The translations under genes and the position numbers were made by a program. Shown here one piece after another: positions 52,312 to 59,654 of a stretch of 64,000 bases of DNA (the stretch's first letter is position 1; each line of letters begins with the position of its first letter). The notes under the pieces are model-generated. The model made no database searches. It saw only the letters and a list, made by a program, of their open reading frames with translations, and was not told the DNA's origin. The stretch is from contig JAHBVL010000001.1 of the NCBI GenBank assembly GCA_019637585.1, positions 62,001 to 126,000 on the forward strand. Direction: 5' to 3'. The stretch is from Thermomicrobiales bacterium. GTDB lineage: Bacteria; Chloroflexota; Chloroflexia; Thermomicrobiales; UBA6265.

Positions 52312-53189
52312 TAGTCCAACCCCAGCAGCGCAAGGCTGTCCCGATGGAGAATCTCCTCCAGCTTGTTGATGGGAACGGGGGGCAGCGACGTGCCCAGAAT
52401 TACATCGTTGACCCGCCAGAGTGCATCGATCGTCTCTTTCGGAGCGGCAATGGGATAGTCGGAACCGAAAAGGAGCTTGTGTAGAACATCCCACTCGGTC
52501 GCCAGGCGGAACGCGTTGTAGTAGGACCACGGCCGGTAGAAATTGGCGGAGATGTCCGCATAGACATTGGGATGCTTGCGGATGACGACGATGCAGTCGA
52601 TCTGCCAGGGATGACCGACGTGGGCCATGATGACTTTCAGGTTGGGGAAAGCGGTGGCTACACGGTCCATATGACGCGGGTGGGCGAAATCGAGATCGGC
52701 AAACTGGACGGGAGAGGTCCCCTGGTGAAAGAGGATCGGCAACCCCAGCTCCTCGGCGCGCTTGTAGACGGCGAACGCTTCCGGGCCTAGCGGATCGAAA
52801 TTCTGGTAGTTGGGGCCGAGCTTGATGCCCCGCAGCCCGAGATCCTGTGTGCCGCGCTCGATCTCCTCCAGCGCATCCTTCTGATGAGGATGAACGGTGA
52901 GGAAACCGATGAACTTGTCTGAATGAGCCCGCACAAAGGCGGCGGTGTCGTCGTTCACCTCTGGGGTCTGATAGATCAGCTGCCCATCGTCGGGAAGATC
53001 CCCTCTCGGATCTGACGCAATGTTGAAGCAGATCGCCCGGTCGACCATCTCCATGGCCTTGACGTGATCGTCCCAGGTGTGGACTGTAGAAGCACTCTGG
53101 TCGGGGCGCCATTTGGTGTCGAGTTGTCGCTCGGTCGATGCGGGAGCCGTCCGATGCCGGGGTGTATGGGTATGGACATCAACAATCAT
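52311..53189 (-). CDS. Amidohydrolase family protein (Amidohydro_2, ACMSD-like)
   Basis: 292 residues. MIVDVHTHTP supplies the HxH metal motif. GFLTVHPHQKDALEEIERG, GIKLGPNYQNFDP, LPILFHQGTSPVQF (metal His), VIMAHVGHPW (second His) and LLFGSDYPIA (catalytic Asp) complete a metal-dependent hydrolase/decarboxylase barrel of the 2-pyrone-dicarboxylate/ACMSD group. It is the first gene of a two-gene unit with the DapA-family lyase. The substrate is unknown. Confidence 0.88.
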   Translation of the reverse strand: MIVDVHTHTPRHRTAPASTERQLDTKWRPDQSASTVHTWDDHVKAMEMVDRAICFNIASDPRGDLPDDGQLIYQTPEVNDDTAAFVRAHSDKFIGFLTVHPHQKDALEEIERGTQDLGLRGIKLGPNYQNFDPLGPEAFAVYKRAEELGLPILFHQGTSPVQFADLDFAHPRHMDRVATAFPNLKVIMAHVGHPWQIDCIVVIRKHPNVYADISANFYRPWSYYNAFRLATEWDVLHKLLFGSDYPIAAPKETIDALWRVNDVILGTSLPPVPINKLEEILHRDSLALLGLD

Positions 53190-53317
53190 GCTGGCGATTT
53201 GACTCCCGTCGGTGTGGTTTCAAAGGGACTGATCATTGCGTCAGACTATGGGGAGAAGGGAATTGTGGCAAGGCGTTCGTTCCCCTCTCCCCAATGGAAT
53301 GCTCTCCAGAGGAGCGA

Positions 53318-55288
53318 CTACTCCAGCTCGAAGAGACTGAAGTCACGATAGTCGATGGTTCGCCCGTCGATCGTCGTTTCGATCGTCGACGCGGTCGTGA
53401 TCCAGATTTCGCCCGCATCCTGAAGCTCGGACAGGTCGAATGTCACGAACTCCACACCGTTGAGCGCCGCCGCTCCCGTTTCTCCATCGGCGAAGAGTTC
53501 GAGTCTGACCTCATCTCCCGGCTCGTTGGTGAGCATCTCGATCTCTCCTGAATCGATGACATCCTCACCCTTCAGGAATGTCCAGGTGCCATCATCAGCG
53601 AAGATCGTCAGCCGGTAATAGCCATCGTCGGTGCCCTGATCGCGGAAAACCAGGGTCATGTCCCAGGCATCCGGCGCCTCATCGGGCACGATGAAGGTCA
53701 CCGTCGCGTAGAAGTCCGCGGCTTCTCCATTCTTCCGGACGATATCGAACTTCGTGTCCGATTCCTCCATCGATCCAGAGGTCGTTTTGTCGATCTCGCT
53801 GCCCAGCGAAAGATCGAATGCCGGTTCCCCGTCCGACGATGCCGCCGCATCGGGGGTGCTGTCATCCGCAATCACCGTTGGCGACGGAACCGGGGTTTCC
53901 TCCTCCGGCGTCTCGGTAGCTTCAGCTTCAGGGGTCTCCGCAGGCTCGGGAGTCGACTCTTCTTCCACCGCCGGAGCCGCATCGGTCAACGCCGGCAGAC
54001 CGGAAAGGTCCCAGACGGAGAATTCGTCGGTGGGAACCAGAAATGCCGTGGTGTCCGCTGGGTCGGCAGCCTCGAACGCAAGCCAGCGGGTGATGTCTCC
54101 CGACCCGCCCCCTTCGATACCGAAGGAGACACGTGGGTCCGCGCTGTTGACGATGATCACTGCCTGCTCACCAACGACGGTGAGTCCGATGAAGTTGCTG
54201 GCGCCGGGAGTCAGGTCGAGCCCGTCGATCGAACCGGAATCGAGCACTTCCGACTCGCCGGTAGCGGCGGTTCGGGCGTAGATCCACCCGGCGGTGACGC
54301 CATCGGAGTGAACGAAGACGTCGTAGCAATTGAATTCAGGATCGACCCAGAAACAGAACCCGATCGACCAGACACCAGCTGGCGCCGCCGGCACGACAAA
54401 TCGCACTTCCGTATGAAAATCGGTGACATCGACACCAGCCGGATAGACCGGCATGAGCCCGCTGGCCAGCGAAACATCTTCCACGAAGGGTCCGGCGACC
54501 GGTCCCACTTCAAGCGCATAGTCGATAGCGGCGGCTTCGAGCGCTGCCGGATCGACGGCGCCGGATGTCGCTGGCTCAGCTGTTTCCTGCGGTTCGGTCT
54601 CTTCCGGCGTGGCGCCGAGAAGATCGAAGACCTCCAGATTGTCGAACGCGGCGAGCAGCGCCGACGGCGCATCCGGGGAACTCCCCGCACCGAGATATGA
54701 CGCGCCGGCTGCATAGGTGCTGTCCGACGTCGTGATCGTGACTTCGCCGTTCAGAATCCCGGCAATCGACGAACCAACGCATTCGATACCGATGCGATTC
54801 GTTTCGCCGATAGGATTCAGCACCCCGAGACCGTCGCCCGATTCGAGCTCGACCGCGCCGCCGGCATCGAATCGCCAGATCGAGATCCTGCCGCTGTCGG
54901 GTTGCACCCGGAAGGCGTAACCAGCGTTGTCATCGCCAGAACGGCAACCGACAAAGACCGATTGCCCGGACGCGCCACTACTGGCATCGAGCACGGCGTC
55001 GACGAGCGTGCGGGAGTCGCCCAGCGATCCGGTTTCGATATCGCTGAAGATATCGCCGACGAATGCGGGGTCGAACGCCTGAATCTGAAACTGACCAAAC
55101 GCGTATTGCTGGAGCACCTGCGTTTCGTCGAGCGGTTGTGGCGTCAGGAGTGCGCCACTACCGTCCATGGCATCGACGAACGCCGGATCGGTGTCGGATT
55201 GAGCGGCCGACGAAAGTGGCGCCAGTCCCGTCAGCAGAAGAACGCAGACGAGCATCAGGGCCGAATGGCGGAAGAGCGCGAAAGTCAT
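53318..55288 (-). CDS. Secreted lectin-fold protein with Thr/Glu/Pro-rich linker, paralogue 1
   Basis: 656 residues. Signal peptide LMLVCVLLLTGLAPLSSAA. Three concanavalin-like (LamG/DUF1080-type) units are suggested: about 45-225 (ending AAFDNLEVFDL), about 245-435 (ending FSVWDLSGL) and about 515-656 (ending YRDFSLFELE). A low-complexity linker around 450-500 is rich in T, E and P. The first unit has a cysteine pair (VFVGCRSGDD, IGIECVGSS) also present in the paralogue at 56371. No catalytic motif or anchor is seen. Role: probably glycan or surface binding outside the cell. AAGGAG precedes the ATG. Confidence 0.72.
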   Translation of the reverse strand: MTFALFRHSALMLVCVLLLTGLAPLSSAAQSDTDPAFVDAMDGSGALLTPQPLDETQVLQQYAFGQFQIQAFDPAFVGDIFSDIETGSLGDSRTLVDAVLDASSGASGQSVFVGCRSGDDNAGYAFRVQPDSGRISIWRFDAGGAVELESGDGLGVLNPIGETNRIGIECVGSSIAGILNGEVTITTSDSTYAAGASYLGAGSSPDAPSALLAAFDNLEVFDLLGATPEETEPQETAEPATSGAVDPAALEAAAIDYALEVGPVAGPFVEDVSLASGLMPVYPAGVDVTDFHTEVRFVVPAAPAGVWSIGFCFWVDPEFNCYDVFVHSDGVTAGWIYARTAATGESEVLDSGSIDGLDLTPGASNFIGLTVVGEQAVIIVNSADPRVSFGIEGGGSGDITRWLAFEAADPADTTAFLVPTDEFSVWDLSGLPALTDAAPAVEEESTPEPAETPEAEATETPEEETPVPSPTVIADDSTPDAAASSDGEPAFDLSLGSEIDKTTSGSMEESDTKFDIVRKNGEAADFYATVTFIVPDEAPDAWDMTLVFRDQGTDDGYYRLTIFADDGTWTFLKGEDVIDSGEIEMLTNEPGDEVRLELFADGETGAAALNGVEFVTFDLSELQDAGEIWITTASTIETTIDGRTIDYRDFSLFELE

Positions 55289-55400
55289 GGCGTCTCCTTG
55301 GGATCAGCGAATGTTTCAGGCATGTTGCGGCGCGCAGCACGGCGTGTATCGTCGATTATATCTATGTCCGTACCCGGATTCTGCTGTGAAATGAGGATCG

Positions 55401-56222
55401 ATGTTCGAACGGTACATCCAACACTGGAATCTGGACGTCGACGGAGAGCCAATCACCACCCACTTCAGTGCGCTGCTCCCAGTGCGTGTCACCGGCGAAC
55501 CAGCGATGCTGAAGATCCTGAAGCATGATGAAGAGAGGACGGGATCGGAGGTTCTGGCGTGGTGGAATGGCGAGGGCGCTGTGCGCGTGCTCGATCGTTT
55601 GGACGATTGCCTGTTGCTCGAGCGCGCCACGGGTGAGCGATCGCTTGCTGAGATGGCGAGGGGCGGCGCGGACGATGTCGCCACGTCGATTCTGTGCGAG
55701 ACCGCTCTGCACCTTCACCGTCATCGCAGCGCGCATCCCCATCCTGCGGTGCCAACGCTGCGGGAGTGGTTCGAGCCGTTGCGGGTATCCCCGCTGGCGA
55801 CAGATGGGCTGCTGAAGAAGTCGTCGATGGCCGCAAATCATCTTCTCTCCACGCCGCAGGGCGAGGTTCTGCTGCACGGCGATCTGCATCACGACAATGT
55901 CCTGGACGGCGGGATCCGAGGGTGGCTGGCGATTGACCCCAAAGGTCTCTGGGGAGAGCGCACATTCGACTATGTGAACATCCTGCGCAATCCGGTCAGC
56001 TTTTTTGGAGCCGATCCAGCGCGGTTGTCTCATCGGATCGATGTCATCGCCGGGTGCGCGAGCATGCGGCGCGTTCGACTGCTGCAGTGGGTCGTGGCGT
56101 TTTGCGGTCTATCGGCGGTCTGGTGCCTGGAGGATTCGGCCGGGGTTGGGGCAAATCTACAGGAAGCGGAAAGCGACCTGGCGATGGTCGAGTCGGCGTT
56201 GGGACTACTCGAGGGAAGTTGA
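55401..56222 (+). CDS. Aminoglycoside phosphotransferase APH(6)/hydroxyurea-kinase family
   Basis: 273 residues. LLPVRVTGEPAMLKILKHDE has the ATP Lys, VLLHGDLHHDNVL the catalytic HGDLHHDN loop, and GWLAIDPKGLWGERTFDYVN the magnesium Asp with the following GER-D motif. These are features of streptomycin 6-kinase-type proteins. It would phosphorylate a hydroxyl of an aminoglycoside or similar small molecule in the cytosol; chromosomal members are often of unknown substrate. It lies between two paralogous lectin-fold genes, oriented against them. TGAGGATCG precedes the ATG. Confidence 0.87.
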   Translation: MFERYIQHWNLDVDGEPITTHFSALLPVRVTGEPAMLKILKHDEERTGSEVLAWWNGEGAVRVLDRLDDCLLLERATGERSLAEMARGGADDVATSILCETALHLHRHRSAHPHPAVPTLREWFEPLRVSPLATDGLLKKSSMAANHLLSTPQGEVLLHGDLHHDNVLDGGIRGWLAIDPKGLWGERTFDYVNILRNPVSFFGADPARLSHRIDVIAGCASMRRVRLLQWVVAFCGLSAVWCLEDSAGVGANLQEAESDLAMVESALGLLEGS

Positions 56223-56297
56223 CACAGCCAGCCGATGGTGTCGGTTCCCGTGAAAGAGCAGACACGGGATCCGTGGCGTCACCTTCGCAAGACGGAA

Positions 56298-56328
56298 ACA
56301 CCCCCATCCTTTTTCGGGATGGGGGTGT
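56298..56328. terminator. Bidirectional rho-independent terminator
   Basis: A perfect 12-bp stem (ACACCCCCATCC with GGATGGGGGTGT) and a loop of TTTTTCG, placed between the convergent APH(6) and lectin-fold paralogue 2 genes. The best terminator in the window. Confidence 0.85.
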
Positions 56329-56370
56329 TGTCTTTGCTGACCGGCAGGCTGTTGTCCTGCACGAGACTGA

Positions 56371-57561
56371 CTAGGCTGTCGCCCAGACCTCGAATGCGGA
56401 GTACTGCGTCACACGGCCAACCTGCGTGGTCGAACCGGTATTGGCAGTGGCGATCCAGACATCACCGGCAACGACCGATGCGGAGAGATTGAGCACCGCA
56501 AAGTCGACGCCGTTGAGCGCGGCCGCGCCGTTCGCGCCCTCGACGAGCAGATCGATCGTGTTGACCGAGCCAGGAGCGGTCAGCAGGTTGCCAACCACGC
56601 CGGTGGCAATCTGCGTACTCGTGCCAAGGTTCAGCTGCCACTGCCCGGTCGAAGCGATGGTCAGGCGGTACTCATCGGTAACCGACGAGTCGCGGAACGC
56701 AATCGTGATGTCCCAGGGCACCATGTTCGACGGCGCCACGAAGCTGGCGGTGGCAAAGAAATCGACCAGGCTGACCCCGGCGTTTGCCGTCGTGATCGTC
56801 GTGGCCTGCTCGGTGAGGATACCGGAGAGCGGGCCAGCCATCTGCAACGCCGGCAGCTTGGTGAACCCGGCCGGAACCACGGCTGTGCCGCCGCCGAAAT
56901 CAGTGATGACCAGATTGTCGAACACGCCGAAGAGATTGTCGGGAGCGCCGCCGGTGTTGCCAATGCCGACATAGGAGAGGCCGTAGCCATAGGTGCTGTC
57001 GAACTCAGACAGAACCACGGTTCCATTGACCGCGGCCGAAATCTGGTTGTCGTAGCAATCGATGGCCAGCCGGTTGAACTGGCTGACGCCCGGCGTCACG
57101 AGCTGCTTGACGAAGGTCTCAGCCATGAGAACCGGACCGGTGGCGTCCTGGCGCCAGAGAGCGGCGCGCCCAGTGGTTGGTTCGAGCAGGAAGAGGTAGC
57201 CCTCATCATTCACCCCCGCCCGGCAGCCAACGAAACCGTAAATCTCCCGCTCGTCGGCTCCGCCAATACCCACGTCGACCGCGGTGGTCGAATTGACCAG
57301 ATCGGGTGTATTGGCGAAGGAGAAAATCTCACCCTGAAAATAGGTGTTGACCGCCTGCGCGATGAACTGACCATTCCTGTACTGGTAGCTGTACTGGGAT
57401 GGGTCGGGCGACGTCTGAGCGAAGAGCCCCAGAGCCGGCGAGCTCATGTCGTCGGAGTAGACGCGCTGTTGCGCTGAAACGCCGCTGGCGCCGAAGGACA
57501 GCAGTCCAAAGACAACCGCAAAACAGGTGAAAACGAACAAACCTCTTACACGTCGAGCCAT
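56371..57561 (-). CDS. Secreted lectin-fold protein, paralogue 2
   Basis: 396 residues. Signal peptide LFVFTCFAVVFGLLSFGASG. Two concanavalin-like units: about 30-230 (YGFVGCRAGVNDEGYLFLLE, LAIDCYDNQISAAVNGTVVL, ending FGVFDNLVITDF) and about 245-396 (DITIAFRDSSVTDEYRLTIA, AALNGVDFAVLNLSASVVAG, ending YSAFEVWATA). They correspond to the first and last units of paralogue 1, with the middle unit and linker missing. No anchor or catalytic motif. AAGGGA precedes the ATG. Confidence 0.75.
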   Translation of the reverse strand: MARRVRGLFVFTCFAVVFGLLSFGASGVSAQQRVYSDDMSSPALGLFAQTSPDPSQYSYQYRNGQFIAQAVNTYFQGEIFSFANTPDLVNSTTAVDVGIGGADEREIYGFVGCRAGVNDEGYLFLLEPTTGRAALWRQDATGPVLMAETFVKQLVTPGVSQFNRLAIDCYDNQISAAVNGTVVLSEFDSTYGYGLSYVGIGNTGGAPDNLFGVFDNLVITDFGGGTAVVPAGFTKLPALQMAGPLSGILTEQATTITTANAGVSLVDFFATASFVAPSNMVPWDITIAFRDSSVTDEYRLTIASTGQWQLNLGTSTQIATGVVGNLLTAPGSVNTIDLLVEGANGAAALNGVDFAVLNLSASVVAGDVWIATANTGSTTQVGRVTQYSAFEVWATA

Positions 57562-57717
57562 TGCATTCCCTTTCCATTAAGAATCGCTACCTGGGAACTC
57601 TCCCAGCACCAGTATTGTGCAAGGTCCCACGGCAGCGTGCCTGTGGAGTTCTACGTAATTCCCCCAAACGGTCCGTGAGCCGGCGACGTATGCAGAACGA
57701 CGCGATGAAATTTCCGG

Positions 57718-58422
57718 TCAGGATGCAGAGCCTGCGCTAAGCATATCCGATGGTGTGACCAGACCAAGCGGCGCTTCCCCCGGATCGCCATGCTCGGTGA
57801 TAACGATGACCCGGAGACGTTGCTCCTTCCTCCGGTCGAGCTGCTGGAAGCGTTCGCGAGCCTCGAAGGTTGTTGCAGCGCGCGCCAGGAAATCGATGCC
57901 ACCCGGCTTTTCGTAGACCAGCGCGTCGCCGACCGTGGCGCCTTCCAGGTCGATCACCGTTCCGTCGATCACGTGCCCCATCCAGCGGGTGATGCCCGCA
58001 TAGCTGAGAAGCGTCATCCGCCCCTCGATTCGCACGATCACCTGCGAGTAATCCTCGCGCCAGAGGTCTTCCACGGCTTCGGTGAGCGGATCGGACACCT
58101 TGAAAACACGAACATCACGCCGAAAGCGGGGATAGATACCCGGCGGGCTCATGATGGCCGCTGCCATCTCCTCGAATTCAGCAAGGGCTTCCGGGGTGAT
58201 ATCGGCAATGACCTTGCCGCGGGGATGCTCGTGGACGACAGCATTGCGCAGATCGGCCCACTCGCGGAGGTCACGGGAGTAATGGCGGACGGACGGCAGC
58301 TTGTCCCCAGCCCGGGAAATCAGCCCGCCAAAGGGGACATTGCGCTCGGAGCGGGTCGCCTCACGGAGAAACTGCTCCAACTCATTGAACGTGGTCATGA
58401 ACTGGTCGGTGCGTGGAGCCAT
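57718..58422 (-). CDS. CBS-domain protein with N-terminal helical domain
   Basis: About 234 residues. The N-terminal ~85 residues are helical (FNELEQFLREATRSERNVPF, LREWADLRNAVVHEHPRGKV), recalling HEPN-like folds (RNAVVHEH). A CBS pair follows: VFKVSDPLTEAVEDLWREDY and RMTLLSYAGITRWM, then RLRVIVITEHGDPGEAPLGL. CBS pairs bind adenine nucleotides. No enzyme domain is attached. The start is not supported by a ribosome site (ATG 58422 or 58398). Confidence 0.65.
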   Translation of the reverse strand: MAPRTDQFMTTFNELEQFLREATRSERNVPFGGLISRAGDKLPSVRHYSRDLREWADLRNAVVHEHPRGKVIADITPEALAEFEEMAAAIMSPPGIYPRFRRDVRVFKVSDPLTEAVEDLWREDYSQVIVRIEGRMTLLSYAGITRWMGHVIDGTVIDLEGATVGDALVYEKPGGIDFLARAATTFEARERFQQLDRRKEQRLRVIVITEHGDPGEAPLGLVTPSDMLSAGSAS

Positions 58423-58493
58423 GTGAGGAAGCATAGCCCGATAAGGCGGAAACGAAGCAAGGGAGAAAGAAGATTCTTACCCCCAATGCTCAC

Positions 58494-58583
58494 CCCTTTG
58501 CCATTTGCCATTTGCCATTTGCCGTTTGCCGTTTGCCCTCTGCCATTTCCCATTTCCCATTTCCCATTTGCCTTTTGCCCTCC
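58494..58583. repeat. Heptad tandem array, unit CATTTGC/CATTTCC
   Basis: About twelve 7-bp units in register (CATTTGC x3, CGTTTGC x2, CCTCTGC, CATTTCC x3, CATTTGC, CTTTTGC). It fills the divergent gap upstream of the zinc-ribbon gene. Confidence 0.92.
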
Positions 58584-58650
58584 AACCACATCTCCGTTGT
58601 CGTTTATGATCCATACAACGCCGATTCTGGCTTTTAGGGTAGGGAAGCGA

Positions 58651-59409
58651 ATGTATTGCACGCAGTGCGGCGCGGTGTTGTCGCAGGGCGCGATCTTTTG
58701 CGGCAACTGTGGGTGGCAGGTAGCCAGCGGCCAGGCATGGCGGGACGAAGTCAGCCAGCGGGAAGCGCGGGGCCTGAAGCTTTGCGTCAAGTGCCGCAGC
58801 GAGATTCCGCTCGATGCCACCGTCTGTCACCGGTGCGACGCCGCCCAACCCAGCTACAGCCCAAACCTCTGGGCGCCAACCGTTGCGCCCCCTGCAGCCG
58901 CGCCTCCTCGACTGCCGGATCGGTATCCCAGCGCGGCCGCGCCAGCGCCGGGAGCAGTGCCGCCCGTTTCCTTCGAGCTGGAGGCGAAACCCCAGGAGCT
59001 GGCGTCCGTGGGGAGACGGATTGCCGCCTACGCGATCGACATCGTCGTGCTGGTCCTCATTGCGGTGATCGTGGTGCTGGCCGCCGGCATCGATCCCGAG
59101 GAAGCCGACAGCCAGAATCAGCAGATTGCGATCTACGCCATCATCACGCTCGTCTACTTCACCGTCGCGGAAGCATTGACCGGCCAGACAGTCGGCAAGC
59201 GGCTGACCGGTATCAGGGTGACAACGTTGACCGGCGAACCGATCGGTTGGGGCAAATCGGCCGGACGCAACCTGCTCAGGATCGTCGATTCACTCCCGGC
59301 TCTCTACATCGTGGGTATCGTCGTCATGTCCCGGTCGGACCGATTGCAGCGAGTCGGGGACAAAGCGGCTGGGACGATTGTGGTGGTGGACAAGGGAAAT
59401 AGGAACTAG
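58651..59409 (+). CDS. Zinc-ribbon plus RDD-domain membrane protein
   Basis: 252 residues from ATG 58651 (AGGGAA just upstream); the frame is open further back but that part is repeat DNA. Two CxxC zinc ribbons open the protein (MYCTQCG...FCGNCGW and LKLCVKCR...VCHRCDA), then a Pro/Ala-rich linker, then the RDD domain (VGRRIAAYAIDIVVLVLIAV, GQTVGKRLTGIRV, GRNLLRIVDSLPALYIVGIV, RLQRVGDKAAGTIVV) with about three membrane spans. The role of RDD proteins is poorly defined (transport or ion handling). Confidence 0.88.
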   Translation: MYCTQCGAVLSQGAIFCGNCGWQVASGQAWRDEVSQREARGLKLCVKCRSEIPLDATVCHRCDAAQPSYSPNLWAPTVAPPAAAPPRLPDRYPSAAAPAPGAVPPVSFELEAKPQELASVGRRIAAYAIDIVVLVLIAVIVVLAAGIDPEEADSQNQQIAIYAIITLVYFTVAEALTGQTVGKRLTGIRVTTLTGEPIGWGKSAGRNLLRIVDSLPALYIVGIVVMSRSDRLQRVGDKAAGTIVVVDKGNRN

Positions 59410-59477
59410 TAACTAGACAGAGCGTTGCTCATGTCTTTCGGCTTCCACCCCTCGCTACCTCCAGTTGTACCTTCCCG

Positions 59478-59539
59478 GTTGCCAGTTACCAGTTACTAGT
59501 TACCAGTTACTAGTTGCCAGCTACCAGTTGCCAGCTACA
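59478..59539. repeat. Heptad tandem array, unit TTACCAG/TTACTAG
   Basis: Eight units in register (TTACCAG, TTACTAG, TTACCAG, TTACTAG, TTGCCAG, CTACCAG, TTGCCAG, CTAC). Upstream of the VIT/VWA gene. Confidence 0.95.
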
Positions 59540-59654
59540 GCCCCCGGGAACCATTCCCCACTCCATTCCGTTCTTCATCCAGCGAACGCTCTGGCCAGCT
59601 GGCGCATCCATTTGCAGAGATGTCTTCTCGGGACATCGGATACGGAGAAGAACG

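Noticed and set aside
57790-58650. N-terminal extension of the zinc-ribbon/RDD protein
   Set aside because: The frame is open, but it runs antisense through the CBS gene and through a heptad array. The ATG at 58651 with a ribosome site directly begins the zinc ribbon.
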